64,000 bases of DNA from Euglena gracilis (GCA_039621445.1 CP154954.1:40913572-40977571), one strand, 5' to 3'; counted from the first letter of the stretch, positions 21,561-32,722 are shown. Made by a program: numbers and translations. The notes: generated by a model from the letters alone, not told the origin.

Positions 21561-21575
21561 CGCACAAGCCCTATA

Positions 21576-22223
21576 CAGGGGGGGAAATTATGCGGTCCGC
21601 ATTATTCCGCATTATTCCGCATTTTTCCGCATTATTCCGCATTTTTCCGCATTTTTCCGCATATTTTCCGCATTTTTTTGTAAATTTTCCGCATTTTTCC
21701 GCATTTTCGCATTTGACCGCATTTTTTCCGCATTTTTCCGCATTTTTCCGCATTTTTTTTTTTCTTTTTCTGCATAATTACTGCATTTTTTCGCATAATT
21801 TCCACATTTTTCCGCATAATTTCCGCATTTTTTGTGAATTTTTTACGTTTCAGGTCGACTACAAGGTTCATTGTTTCCCCAATATGTTGGAGCACAAGTG
21901 CTCGTCTTTTCATCTCTCTGTTTTATGCATAATTTGTGCTTTGTTTTTCCATTGCATTTTGGTGACTTCTGGCAAGCTTGGGCATCGGCGATGGGAATCA
22001 AATAGCATCGGGACCCCTGCATATTGTGAGGTAGAAATATATCTGTCCCCTCCATGTCACCTGGGGCTCCACAGAATTTCGGCATATTTTCCGCATTTTC
22101 CGCATTTTTCCGCATATTTTCCGCATTTTTTTTAAGCATAATTTCCGCATAATTTCCGCATTTTTCCGCATAATTTCCGCATTTTTTCCCCGCCTGCCAG
22201 ACCGCATAATTTCCCCCCCCCCT
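21576..22223. mobile_element. Inverted-repeat element filled with CCGCATTTTT repeats, target duplication GCCCTATA
   Basis: Left end CAGGGGGGGAAATTATGCGG is inverted as CCGCATAATTTCCCCCC at the right end. GCCCTATA lies at 21568-21575 and 22224-22231. Most of the interior is variants of CCGCATTTTT (21594-21835 and 22078-22190) around a unique core at 21842-22078. The element at 36191-36638 has the same plan with the word GCGCAAAAAT. No coding capacity. Confidence 0.88.
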
Positions 22224-22239
22224 GCCCTATAGTCCCCAC

Positions 22240-22910
22240 TCCCCCCGGTCAATGAGCACAACCCTGGTGGGGTCGGCCACTTAGGGTTTTTTGACCAACA
22301 TCCATTGGTTTTCGGCCATTTTTTTTGCCATTTCTGGCCAGGTCCAAATTGACTGGCCAGGGCAGGAAGTGGGTGACTGGTTTTTTTTGAAAAGTCACTG
22401 ACTGGTTTTTTGAATGTGGGAAGTGATCCCCCCCCCCCGTAAAGCCTATTTAGGACCGTTTTGACATGGTGACCTGGGCGGACCTGGTCAGGCAATTGCT
22501 TAAGCACTGGCCGACCCCCCCCCCCCCCGGGGGGGGTGGGTGACTGGTTTTTTCAGAGTGACTGACTGGTTTTTGGCCCGGACCCCCCCCCCCGGGGGTC
22601 GGCCAGGGTTGGGCAAAAGTGGCTTGAGTGACCCCGGCGCCGAAGGCGCAGGAAAATTTTTTTTGGCCTAAAATTTTTTTTGGCCTTCTGAGCGGCCGAC
22701 CCCCCAGGAGGGGTCGTATGGGGTGCTATAGGGTGCCTGCCCCACATGGCCAGATGGCAGGGTGCCTACCCCCCCCCCCGTGGGGTAGAGCACAGCCTGG
22801 ACCCCACCCCCCTCCAGGGAGAGCCAAAAACCAGTCACTCACTCCGAAAAAACCAGTCAGTCACCCCGGGGGGGGGGGCGTCCATGGATGGCAGGCAATG
22901 GTGAGGTACA
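22240..22910. repeat. Families D and C, several copies
   Basis: AGTGACTGACTGGTTTTT appears at about 22394 and 22556, and CCAGTCACTCACTC and CCAGTCAGTCACCC at 22830-22865. CAGGCAATTGCTTAAGC near 22491 matches the end of the 9902-type MITE but has no right partner. A GGCGCCGAAGGCGC palindrome lies at about 22635. Confidence 0.6.
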
Positions 22911-22989
22911 GAGGGTCAAGGGCAGTTTCCCAGGAGGACCATTTCCGAAGGGAGGGGTGGGGACAAAATCCCAATGACCAAACCCCTCT

Positions 22990-23220
22990 CCGGAAACTGT
23001 CTCCAGACAAATCAGCGAGAAGAGTTGGGACAGTTTCCCGGGTGGGTCAGGGTCAGAGAGGAGGCTGCATCTGTTGGAGGAGGGCGACGTCGGGCGAGGG
23101 TGTCGGGGTCGTCGCTGTTGGATGTGGCGGTGCTGTGGGTTGACTCACAGGCAGGCCAGTTTCCAGTGCAAGCACACAATTGCCCCCCCCCGGGAAACTG
23201 TCTCCAGACGAATCAGCGAG
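22990..23220. repeat. Direct repeat pair with a 14-base inverted repeat between
   Basis: GGAAACTGTCTCCAGAC followed by (A/G)AATCAGCGAG occurs at 22992 and 23192. GACAGTTTCCCGGG (23029-23042) and CCCGGGAAACTGTC (23189-23202) form a perfect inverted repeat. A third diverged word is at about 21026. It could be a small transposon that duplicated its neighbourhood; class unknown. Confidence 0.7.
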
Positions 23221-23539
23221 CACAGAGGAGGTCCCCATGAGGACAGGTCAGCAGGTGGAGAGAAGACAGTTTCAGGTCTGGTTCAGAGGAAAAAGTTTAC
23301 GGGTAACAAAAAAAATACGGGAAGCAATTTTTTCACAAGACTTGCCACCAGAGCCTGAAAAAAAAAATCGGAATTCTTTGACTCTGGAAATTGCCTCTCT
23401 TAAGACAAAAAATTCAATAATTTTGAAAAAAAATTGAGGAGACAGGTCACTGGATACAAAAGCAGTAGGCAGGCCCCCTTATGTGCGGGTGTAGAGGACG
23501 GTTTCTGGGGATGACAGTTTCCTGGAAGGGGGGGTAGGC

Positions 23540-23680
23540 AGCGCCCTAACCCCCTTGTCCATCGATTGGGTTCCTACAACCCCCAACCAGGGGGGTGGTC
23601 ATGCGCGCACCCCCAACCTGCAACCCCGAACCAAGGGGGTGGTCGGTTTACAGGGGTGGTTGGTGGACGGAGGGGGGGGC
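23540..23680. repeat. Family K fragment
   Basis: CCCCCAACCAGGGGGGTGGTC and similar words alternate with CCCCCAACCTGCAACC, resembling the element at 32723-32957, which has clear inverted termini. Confidence 0.5.
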
Positions 23681-24330
23681 CAGAATGTCAAATGAGAGGA
23701 TGGCCATAAAAAAAAACAAAAAATAAATTGAACAAATGTAAATAAAAATGGAAAAATTTAAAAAAAAGTCATGTTCTTGAATGGTTTTTTGAGAGAGATG
23801 GACAAAAGCACACGGAGAAGAAAAATTTTGGTTCTGGCAAAGGGGCCACGGACCCCCTTCATCCCAAAAGGGAATCCAAATGAGGGGGGAGGGGTGACCT
23901 CTGACGAGATCACCCCTTTTGTCAGTGGGAAATAACCTGGTGGGCGCAGGGACTTTCGTATGAGGGGCTTCAAAAGTCCATAAAAATCGCTTTTTAAGAC
24001 CATTTCTTCAACAACTTGACAAAAAACCACACGATGAAAACGGAAGCTCTCCGGTGCAAAATGCTGGGGAAGAATAAGTTTTGGCTTCAGGGGGCGGTCC
24101 AGGACCCCCCTCCAAAACCAGCGTCCATTTCATTCCCAACCCATCCGCAAAATCAATGCTCACTTGGAACCCTGGAGATGTGCCAGAAGCAAAACAAAAA
24201 AAAACTTTGCATACAATCCCTTCACTCTTGTGAGGGTTCCAACCCCAGCAACCTCCCTCTCCCAAAACTGCATAGCCTAAGCAGAACAAAAAAAACAGGC
24301 CTCGGTGGAACCGGGGACGGGGGGGGCGTG
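23681..24330. other. Unassigned region
   Basis: No shared repeats, splice-bounded frames or inverted termini noticed. Confidence 0.4.
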
Positions 24331-24339
24331 GGTGGTGGC

Positions 24340-24660
24340 AGTCGGAGGCGCGTTGACAAACAGATGGTGCGTGGTGGCAGTGGAAGGTGTGCAAGGCGGT
24401 GGCAGTCGAAGGCGTGCAAGGCGTCGACAAACGGATGGTGGGTGGTGGCAGTCGAAGGCGTGCAAGACGGTGGCAGTCGAAGTCGTGCAAGACGGTGGCA
24501 GTCGAAGACGTGCAAGGCGTCGACATACGGATGGTGGGTGGTGGCAGCCGGAGGCGTGCAAGACGGTGGCAGTCGAAGGCGTGCAAGGCGGTGGCAGTCG
24601 AAGACGTGCAAGGCGTCGACATACGGATGGTGGGTGGTGGCAGCGGGAGGCGTTGTTGGA
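24340..24660. repeat. Compound minisatellite, 24-base unit in about 96-base higher-order blocks
   Basis: Units such as GGTGGCAGTCGAAGGCGTGC tandemly repeat. CGACATACGGATGGTGGG-type spacers recur at 24424, 24521 and 24617. Frames are open on both strands only because the unit length is a multiple of three. Confidence 0.85.
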
Positions 24661-24899
24661 ACAAAGGCGTTGATCATCATCCAGCTCGCGCCAATCAGAC
24701 TGGCCAGCAGGTGCACAGGTGCGCGAGGGGCCAGCACCACTTGGTGCCCATGGCCCTGGTGGGGGTGGTTCGGGTGGGTGAGGGCTGGGGTCTCCCCAAT
24801 GGGGCTGGTTGGCTGTGATGTGATGCACCCCAACTCATGTCGGTTGCACCCCCCCTCCGGTCCAGAGGGGAGGGGGTCGACCCCCCGCTGAACTATGCC

Positions 24900-25240
24900 G
24901 GGGTCGGGGCTTTTTTTTAAGACCCCCCAGGGGGGCCCACCAGCCTGGCGGGGGGGGGGGGTCCCCCCAAAAAATCGGGCTTTGTGAGACAATTGCCCAA
25001 GGATTTTCGGCGCCTCGCGCCAAAACCCATGCCCGGGTCTCTGCTGACTTGTAAAACGGTCCAGGCCAGTTTTGGGTGCGGCACAAAGCACTGGGCCGAA
25101 TACTTTTGCCCCCGCCCACCAAAACGGCCAAAATGCCATTTTGCGCACCAGGGGGGAAATTTGGCCCAAAAAATGCCAAAAATTTGGCACAAAGCGTTGG
25201 AAGGAAAAACTTGACTATTATGGGGGGGGTCCCGGGGATT
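24900..25240. mobile_element. Diverged MITE-like segment
   Basis: It begins with GCTTTTTTTTAAGACCCCCC, like 6465-6752. It contains TTTTCGGCGCCTCGCGCC, a diverged GCGGCACAAAGCACTGGGCC and ACCAAAACGGCCAAAATGCC, like the family at 13727. The right terminus and target duplication are not visible. Confidence 0.5.
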
Positions 25241-25244
25241 ATTT

Positions 25245-26700
25245 TTTGCCAGGCAGTGAAAAGCCCTCAAATCTGGGTTAGATTTGCTCCTTTGCTGGGA
25301 TGGGTCTTGATCCCCCTTGGGGCGAGGGGTGCCATTGCATCACAGTCAGCCTGAGGCACGGCCAGGCCAGAATGGGAAACATGAGGATTGGGGAGGTTGG
25401 CATCTCCCACCCATCCCTTGCCCACCAACGAGCTTGGAGGGGTTCCTCTTTTTGGGGGGTCAATCTTGCTCAAAAATTTTCCCAGAAAAATTGGCACTTT
25501 GGGTCAACCTTCCAGTGGTGCTGATTTGCCCCTCCCCCCCCCCCTCGGTCCGTCCGGACCCCCCAGCCACCCGCCACCAACCTTTGGGGAAAAAACTGCT
25601 GTGAGAGACCACTCCATTGGGATTGATTTTTGGAGTCAAAAAATTTTCGTACCAAAAATGGAGGGGGAAAATGGGGTACTCGCTCCGTTTGACCCTTGCA
25701 AACCACGAAAAGAATCCATGAAGCCCTCCCAACCAAAGCGTTCAGGCCATTTCCATTTTGGCCTGAGCACAGGGGGGGGGAGGTGGCTGGGCAATCCATC
25801 ATCGAGGGATGAGTTTGCTTCGGTTGCGGATACAGCGAGGAAAAAAAAGCCAGACCCTCCCCAGATTCCTAGAACCTTTGTTTGTTGGGAAATCTCAAAC
25901 CCAATGTCGCCACTGGGTGTTCAAGGTGCCATTTTATTTGTTTGCATCTTTTGTGCGATTTTTCATGGGTCTGACAGCTGTTCTCCCAAAGAAACGCTGA
26001 CCAATTCTCTTCTTTTTTTTTTGTACCAAACTCGGTGAAAAAAATCCAGATTTGAGAGATCAAAAAAGCACAAACCAAAAAATCCAGACAAAAAACTCAA
26101 CCCTCCAAGGAATGCCCAGCCAGGGTTTCAACCCTCCCTCTGGGGGTTTGCCATCTCCCCCCATTCTGCTTCCCTCCAGGGAATTCCTTGAGCGTCCCCC
26201 CCCCCCTGGAGGGGATCAGCTGAAGGAATTCCCTGCCCCAGGCCCATGGGCACCGGGTGCCAGCCCTGGGCGTGGGCTTGGGCTTGCGTCAAGGATTGTA
26301 AAGAAACCACATTTCGACCCAATAATGTTTCATACATACACATCCATGCACACATCTTTGTGCAAACAGGTATCCGGATAAAACGGCAGGAATCAAAAAC
26401 GGCGCTATAACTTTCAGGGAAAAATTCCAAGTTTGGAAAATTTGATGATGGAAATGTTCGACGTTCTACGGATGGGATGGCAAGGGACCGATTACAAGTT
26501 AAAAGCAGCCCCCCCCTCCCCCCCCACCGCCCCAACTCTTCTCAGCATTCCCCCCTCAAATCGACAACCCTGGGCCATCCCTTTCCAATCGTTGACCATT
26601 CAAAACGACATTGCTCCATTTGAAATGAAACCCCATCCTGGGCAAACAAAGATGGGTCACAGTATCATGTGGTGCAAACATGCACAAACAATGCACACAC
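25245..26700. other. Unassigned region
   Basis: No repeats shared with the rest of the window and no exon-like blocks with convincing borders. Short C runs occur near 25535, 26200 and 26515. Confidence 0.4.
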
Positions 26701-26704
26701 AGAC

Positions 26705-27420
26705 ACCATTGGACCCCCCCAAATAATGCCCCCGGGCATTATTTTTTTCGCTCAAAGTCCCAGCCCCAGGGGGGGGGGGTATAATTGGGGGGTGAAAAGC
26801 ACCCAAAATTTTTTTGAAATTTTTCGGTCCCGTGGGACCCAAAATAGCACCTGAAACCCCCAGGGTTTGATATAAGGACAGGTGGGGGGGGTGGTCCGGA
26901 CCCCCCCTGCGGGCCAGGAGGGGGGGGGGGTGGGGGGGACATCCCCCGCCCACCTAAACAGTGGCGCGGTCAGGGTGACCGAAAATTTTTGACCCCCAAA
27001 ACGACCAAAAGTGCCATTTTGGGCACTTTTTGGGCAAAAAGATGCCAAAAATGCAAAAAATTTCGGCGCAAAGCACGGAGGAAAAAATTGACCCTTTTGG
27101 GGGGGTCCCGTATACCCCCCGAGGGTCTGTCCGGACCCCCCTGGCAGGTGGGGGGGGGTGGTCCGGACGCCCCCTGCGGGCCGGGGGGGGGGGGACCCCA
27201 CCTAAACCATGTACGCCCTCCTTATATCAAACCCTGAACCCCCCTTTGGGGTCATTTTTTTTTGTACTTTCTCATGAAATTTAGCATTTTTGGAGGCCAG
27301 ATGATCCAGAAAAATCGATTTTTTTTGTAATTCGTTCTCAGAGATTGTGATTTATGCCAACGTTCTCAGGTCAAAATCCGGGCCGTCGGCCCGAAATTAA
27401 GGGGGGTATTAACTCGGTCG
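26705..27420. repeat. Family G element, split by a MITE
   Basis: The left part (CCCCCCAAATAATGCCCCCG to CACCTGAAACCCC) and the right part (CCCTTTGGGGTCATTTTTTT to CGGGCCGTCGGCCCGAAATT) match in order the uninterrupted copy at 43040-43395. The join corresponds to the MITE at 26861-27236. Confidence 0.85.
26861..27236. mobile_element. hAT-like MITE of the 13727 family inside a family G repeat
   Basis: The ends are CAGGGTTTGATATAAGG and CCTTATATCAAACCCTG. The interior follows the reference copy, with an eroded CGGCGCAAAGCACGG palindrome at about 27063. The target duplication is blurred inside a C run (GAAACCCC versus GAACCCCC, depending on the terminal G). The empty site at about 43185 confirms the insertion. 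Confidence 0.9.
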
Positions 27421-28425
27421 CCGAAGTTGGACCATGAGGAGGGGGGGGGGGTAGTAGTTGGGGGGCATCATTTGAGGGGGGGGTATTATTTGGGGGTTTA
27501 CCATCCTTGGGCATGTCGCGTTGGCGATGTTCTCTCTCGCGGTCTTCTTCATGTCGTTCACTGCAGCTTGTGCTTCAGCTTCTTCCACGCCCGGCGTAGG
27601 GCGTTTGGTCATGTGCAGGGCACAGCACTGGGCTGTGCTGCACAGAGGTGGGGCATTTGAGAAAGCCCCCCCCATCCCAAGAAAACGCGCCTGTCTGATT
27701 TGAGAACATACCCCCACCAAACAATCAATTAAACGACAGACTGAAAGTGCTTCAAGAAAGAACACAAATTCTGAACAGAAATTTCATATTTTTTTGAGCT
27801 TCTTCCCCCCCCCCCAACCTCGTATTTGTTGCATCTCATGACATTTTTGTTCGCATTGCAAAATCGTGGTTTGGAGATTTTTTCAACAAACTGAAAAAAA
27901 GAGACCAAAAGAAGCACAAAGCGCCGGGGAAGGGATTTTTCTGGGTTTCTGGGTTTCCCCAGACCCCTGTTCAAAACTAACACTCACTTCTTGCCATGGG
28001 GGTCCTGGTTTGCCAGGGCACAGGTGTCTGGGCAACAGGGCAACCCATAAATCTGCCCACCAATTTTCCTTGAAAAAAACCCACAATTGACCAATGTGGC
28101 TTAACAGAATGAGATTCTCCTCAGAAAACAACAAAATAAACAAAAAGGACGAAACAAACGTGCGCAACGATAAGTTTCATGTCACTCCAGGATTGCTGGA
28201 TGCCCACTCATGCTGGCTTTTTAGAACCTGGGGCTGTCCAGACCAACCCACCCTCCCCTGGGGCATGGGGGGGGTCCGGGGGGACCGATTTGGGGGAAGT
28301 CAATTTTGGGGTCAAAAGAAAAAAATCGCACCGAAAATAGAAGGAAACCCCGCCTCTGGCGGGACACCCACTCAGCTGCTGGGGAGGAGGTTCAACCGCC
28401 CCCCCCCCCCCAACCACAAAACTCT
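27421..28425. other. Unassigned region
   Basis: 27430-27500 has ATTTGAGGGGGGGGTATTATT, family G-like. The rest shows no recognised feature. It lies just past the stop of the gene ending at 28430, so 3' UTR or spacer would be expected. Confidence 0.4.
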
Positions 28426-28429
28426 GAAC

Positions 28430-28569
28430 TCATGAACCTCGGGCACTGAACCCTGGCTTGCCCATGGCTTGCACTGCAGCATTGGCTGGCGGCGCAGCGG
28501 GCTCCACCAGCGGCGGCGCTCCAGGCTGCGCCGGCGGTGCGGCAGGCGGTGCGGCGGCAAGCCATTGCC
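28430..28569 (-). CDS. Terminal exon (stop TGA) of a putative multi-exon gene: Ala/Pro-rich tail
   Basis: After an AAG acceptor the frame reads QWLAAAPPAAPPAQPGAPP, then VEPAAPPANAAVQAMG and KPGFSARGS, then TGA. It is Ala/Pro-rich and probably disordered. It is the only stop-bearing block in the minus-strand series at 28430-37517, so I take it as the C-terminus. The link to upstream blocks is inferred from strand, spacing and codon bias. Confidence 0.5.
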
Positions 28570-28741
28570 CTTGATGGGACGGATGGGGTGGCCTGGGTGT
28601 CCCATCCCCCCAGCTTTTGTTAAACACAAAGATTGAATTCCTTCGAAACCACCCCTGCGCGGAAGGAGGGTCCACCGGAGGGTTCTGCCGGGAAGTGCAG
28701 GAAAGGGTGCCAAGGGGGGTTTGAGGGGGTTAAGCAACGGC

Positions 28742-28881
28742 CTGCACGGCAGGGGGGTTGCCGAACCCGATGGCTTCGAAAAACCAGGCGACCATGCCAG
28801 GCGGTGGGGGCGGCTGCCGGTCCCGCCAAACCTGTAGGGGGCTGCGGGTGTTGATGAAGGGGGCAGGGACTTGGCGGCAGG
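28742..28881 (-). CDS. Exon candidate of the same minus-strand gene
   Basis: After an AAAAAG acceptor it reads CRQVPAPFINTRSPLQVW, then RDRQPPPPPGMVAWFFEAIG and FGNPPAVQ. It ends CAG followed by GC rather than GT, a possible GC donor. Most codons end in G or C. Unknown family. Confidence 0.52.
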
Positions 28882-29030
28882 CTTTTTCCCTTTGAAACTG
28901 ACATGTGCCTTGTGCCTCGGGGGGGGGGGTCAGAGTGCGGCCACCTCCGCCTCCGGGGGTGGGGGGAGCACTGAACATGGCTTTTGGGCAGGCTTCTTGG
29001 TGCCAGGCAAAAAGTATCTGGGCACTCGAC

Positions 29031-29110
29031 CCATGTACATTCAGCTCCAGGGCCGTTTTCAGGCAAATTTTAGCCAACGGCCAGGCAGCCACCAGCCCGC
29101 CCAGGCACAC
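29031..29110 (-). CDS. Exon candidate with a hydrophobic segment
   Basis: A TTTGCGCCAG acceptor precedes VCLGGLVAAWPLAKICLKTA and LELNVH, with a GTCGAG donor. The first 12 residues are strongly hydrophobic and could start a membrane helix. Codon bias is weaker than in neighbouring blocks. Confidence 0.38.
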
Positions 29111-29361
29111 CTGGCGCAAAGGCAGCACTGCACAAAAAAAAACCTCGACGAAAGAAAATTCTGACTGAAAGATCGGCGCCCCGGAAATACGACAAGGCTT
29201 GTGAGGTGCGGACTCCACCCTGCCCAGGATGGGGGTAAGGGTGGTCAGGGATCCCCTTCCCTTTCTCTTTGAGGATTCTTTTCAGCCTTGTCCTGCCCGG
29301 GGTGGTGTCGGAAACCATTAGAACACTTTGGGGAGGAGGGAGAGTCATGGCACACCCTGAC

Positions 29362-29609
29362 CAGGGTTTTTTTTAAGGCCGGGGGGGGACCACCCACCCA
29401 CCCACCCCCCCCCCCCGGAATTCCCTGAAAATGGCCAAAAATCGCGAAAAATGCCAAAATAGCACCCTTTTCAAAAATTTTCACTGCCGAAAGGTACAAC
29501 TCACCAGCCCTTGGGGGGACCCCCGGGGGGGTTGTTCGGTGGGACACCCACCCTCCCCGCCCTCCCCGCTCACCCCCCCCAGGGGTCCACGACTAAAAAA
29601 AAACCTCTG
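29362..29609. mobile_element. hAT-like MITE of the 33382 family
   Basis: The ends are CAGGGTTTTTTTTAAGGCC and CACGACTAAAAAAAAACC followed by TCTG. The interior shares AAAATGGCCAAAAATCGCG with 33382-33634. The flanking 8-mers (ACCCTGAC and ACCCCCCT) no longer match well, so it is older. It sits between two exon candidates. Confidence 0.75.
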
Positions 29610-29664
29610 ACCCCCCTAAAGAAGGGACAAAAAAGAAAAAAATGAGGGGAAAAAAAAAGGAAGC

Positions 29665-29778
29665 CTGGGTGCAGGACCAGGGCATGTAGGCCCAGGTCCC
29701 CCAGGCCGCCCGCGGCGATGGCGACCAGGTGGGCCAGCCGCACGCCGTAGTAGGCGGCGTTGTGCCGCCACGCCCAGT
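29665..29778 (-). CDS. Exon candidate, membrane-helix-like
   Basis: The block reads WAWRHNAAYYGVRLAHLVAI, then AAGGLGDLGLHALVLHP. Practically every codon ends in G or C, the strongest bias in the window. It is a plausible amphipathic or membrane segment. The start follows GTGAG; the end is CAG followed by GC, again a possible GC donor. No family recognised. Confidence 0.55.
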
Positions 29779-29839
29779 CTCACTGGCGGGGGGTGGGGGG
29801 GGCAGGGAGGGGGCCACACTCCAGCTTCTTTCTACCAAC

Positions 29840-30010
29840 CCCCAGGGCGGTGCCTTGTGCTATGGAGTGCCTGCCCACAACAGGCACTCGGGGGGGGGGG
29901 GGGTTCGGCCCCTGGTGCTTTCCGACCCAGCCTTTTTTTGCAAATGGCCATTTTCAGGCCCCCCAGCACCGGATATGCTGTAGCACCACCCCCAGGTGGG
30001 GATACCAAAA
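29840..30010. repeat. Family C fragment
   Basis: GTGCCTGCCCACAACAGGCAC is an imperfect palindrome like those at 21400 and 46240. It is followed by a G run and CCTGGTGCTTTCCGACCC. Confidence 0.5.
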
Positions 30011-30140
30011 CACCTGGAGGGGGAGAGGGGCGGAGTGCGGTGTCACTTTCCTCAATGAGAAGCCTGGTTACGCTTTCAAATGCAAAGCAAATCAAAACCC
30101 ATTTCCAGCTGGGGGGGTATTGAGGCAGGGCGTGGCCCAC

Positions 30141-30222
30141 CGTAGCCGTTGCCTTCGACGAGGGGGCGGAGGCGGGCAGCGGTAGCGTGGACGAGGGCGG
30201 CGGCGGCTAGCGGCGGGGGCCC
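30141..30222 (-). CDS. Exon candidate, Ala/Leu-rich
   Basis: After GGCAAAG it reads GPPPLAAAALVHATAARLRP, then LVEGNGY, with a GTGGGC donor. It is GC-ending and suits a helix. Borders are approximate; an in-frame CTAG could be an alternative acceptor. Confidence 0.45.
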
Positions 30223-30762
30223 CTTTGCCAAGAGGGGGGGGAGGGCGATGCCTTTTTGTTTCAAAAGATGCTGAGAGTCTCGGAAATTGTGAGGAAATGA
30301 AATGACCTGAGAGTTGGAAAGCCCCCCCCTTCCGTTTCCACTCTCACCTGAGAATTGAACGTTCCTTTGAAAATTGACGATCACTCAATTGGCAGGTAGG
30401 TGACCGCCCCCCCCCCCAAAGCATACATCAAAACCAAATGAAAATTATTCTGGCTGCCTCTGTAACATATCCAATATCCCATATGTCCCATATATGACAA
30501 AATCGATGGACAGACAGCGTAAACTTAAATGGACAGGTGCAAAACATATCTGAATCATGTCCAAAAGGGGAGTGGGCCAAGAGGGAATGGGTCAGGTGAG
30601 TGGCTTTTGGGGGGATCCCAGCCCCCCCCCCCCCCGGGTCGGTTCGGACACTCCGGTCCATGGGGGGGACGATCCCCCCCCTCTCGCTGAACAATTCGTG
30701 AAATCGAACCCTGGTTGAGAGACAATTTGACCAACTACACCCAGGGCAAAAGGCACCCCGAC

Positions 30763-30894
30763 CGCGCTGCATGGGTAGCGGCGGGGCACCCACAGCAGCC
30801 GTGGGCGGACGTGGTCCACCCACAGCCAGCCGTAGATGCCGGCCACCGCTGCCCATGCCAACGCGTTGGCCAGGCTGCTGTCGATGGGCGAGAT
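30763..30894 (-). CDS. Exon candidate, 44 codons in phase 0, membrane helix
   Basis: A CCCCTGCCGCAG acceptor is followed by ISPIDSSLANALAWAAVAGI, YGWLWVDHVRPRLLWV and PRRYPCSA, then a GTCGGG donor. Exon length is exactly 44 codons. ALAWAAVAGIYGWLWV is a convincing transmembrane helix followed by Arg residues. This is among the best-bounded exons in the window. I do not recognise the family. Confidence 0.62.
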
Positions 30895-30944
30895 CTGCGG
30901 CAGGGGCAGCGCAGATCCTTGGTGGAGCGTGGATCCTTGGTCCT

Positions 30945-31180
30945 CAGGGGGGTCCCCCCACCCACCCACCCGCCCCTGGGGGGGGGGGGGGTCCCGCGGG
31001 ACCCCGTCAATTTTCCCCGAAAATGGCCAAAATCGCGAAAAATGCTAAAAATAGCACTTTCTCAAAAAATTTAGGCGCCGTTGTCGCTGAAAAGTAAATA
31101 CCACCCCCTCAGGGAGGGGGGGGGCGGGCGGGCGGACCCACCAACCCTAACCCCCCCCAAGGCCCCAAGACGCTTCCCCC
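30945..31180. mobile_element. Eroded MITE of the 33382 family
   Basis: It has CCACCCACCCACC, AAATGGCCAAAATCGCG, AAAAATAGCAC and a damaged GGCGCCGTTGTCGC hairpin in the family order. Termini are not recognisable. Confidence 0.5.
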
Positions 31181-31413
31181 ACCCACCCAAGACTAAACGG
31201 GGCCAAACATGGGTCCGTTAGGGATCGGAACCAATCTGTCAGGGAGGACAAACACCGCGGAGAAGATTTGCCGCTTTGCCCCGAGAAATGTGTTTGGGGT
31301 CGCCACATGTTCACCAACCAGGGTCGGGGGGTTCTTTTGTGAGAAAATCCTCATCGCTCGCCCAGTTGGGGGGGGGGTGCATTCCTGAAGGGAAACCTGC
31401 CTGGTCACCCCCC

Positions 31414-31500
31414 GACCCAACCATGCGCCGCCCTGCGTGTCCAGCCCGCGGCGCCGATGGCGGTGACGAGGGGGACGACCCACCACCAGCAGCCGCGGAA
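31414..31500 (-). CDS. Exon candidate, membrane helix
   Basis: After a CCCCCTGTCTCACAG acceptor it reads FRGCWWWVVPLVTAIGAAGW, then TRRAAH, with a GTTGGG donor in phase 1 (or a GC donor slightly earlier). WWWVVPLVTAIGAAGW followed by Arg residues suits a transmembrane helix with a cytosolic positive end. Confidence 0.58.
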
Positions 31501-31899
31501 CTGTGAGACAGGGGGGAAGGGGAATTCAAAGGCACTTTGGGATAATCCCCTGGCTGACAGTGAAAATGCCGGAAAGAAGCGAAAAACGCCTGGAAATCTG
31601 ACCAAGAGTTTTTTTTTTACAAGGCGGGGGTGCCCTGCAGGGGGGGTGCCATGCATTCCACCCAAGGGGAAGAGGAGGTCCGGGGGGGGGGGGGCGCATT
31701 TTGGAGGGCCAAAACAAACACATCCCAAGTCACAAAAAGTCAAACAATTTTTCAGTCCTTCATGCTTAAAATGGAGGAAAAGTCTGCTCCCAACCTTTCC
31801 AAGGTCCAACGATAAAAATCACTCACTTTTTAAAATTTGAAAATCATCATCAAATAATCACCCCCCGTTTTCATAAAAACACTCAAGCAGGCCACACAC

Positions 31900-31971
31900 C
31901 GAACAGGTCGGCGGCCTGTAATGGCGGGCGGCGTTCTGGGCAGCTTCTCGTGCGGCTACGGCAGGTGCCCA
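31900..31971 (-). CDS. Exon candidate, 24 codons in phase 0
   Basis: A CCTTTCCCTTCACAG acceptor precedes WAPAVAAREAAQNAARHY, then RPPTCS, with a GTGTGT donor. It is Ala-rich, basic and probably helical. Read-through would give CSVCGLLEC. Confidence 0.55.
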
Positions 31972-32332
31972 CTGTGAAGGGAAAGGGGATTGGAGCCATT
32001 TAAAATAAGAATCATTGGCAGGTGCATCTGGAGTTGAATGCTTCCACAAACCCCAAAGATAACCAAAGCTCAAGCGAGAATTATCAGGGGACGGCATCGG
32101 AATTGGAAGAAGAATTCTAAATTTTGCAGAAAAAAATTGCCAGAAAAAAAAATTGAACTATTACACCTAGCGCCTAAAGTTTTTGCCATGCCTGGCAAAA
32201 TATTGCCCCAGTGTGACAGAATTTTACTCAAGCCAGCACAAATTTTTGCCCTGTGCCCCAAACGTATTTGCACTTGTTCAGAAAAAATTCGCACTCCGTC
32301 ATATTATCGTTACTACCCGCCCCCCCCCCCCC

Positions 32333-32721
32333 CAGGGTTCGATATAAGGAGAGGAGGGGGGGGGGGTGGTCCGGACCCCCCCCCTGCGGGCCAGGAGGGG
32401 GGTGGGGGGGGCACCCCCCCACCTAAACAGTGGCGCGGTCAGGGTGACCGAAAATTTTTGACCCCCAAAACGACCAAAAGGGCCATTTGGGGCACTTTTT
32501 GGGCAAACATTGGTCAAAAATGCAAAAAAAAATTTTCGGCGCAAAGCGCCGGAGGAAAAAATTGACCCTTTTGGGGGGGGGTCAATTTTCACCCCCCAGG
32601 GTCGGTCCGGACCCCCCTTGCAGGTGGGGGGGGGGGTGGTTCAGACCCCCCCTGCGGGCCAGGAGGGGGGGGGGACACCCCCCCAACTAAACCATGTACG
32701 CGCTCCTTATATCGAACCCTG
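32333..32721. mobile_element. hAT-like MITE of the 13727 family
   Basis: It has the same 19-base ends as 13727-14163 and an intact CGGCGCAAAGCGCCG palindrome at about 32537. It inserted in a C run; the flanks are CCCCCCCC and GCCCCCCC. The next repeat abuts it directly at 32723. Confidence 0.9.
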
Positions 32722-32722
32722 G

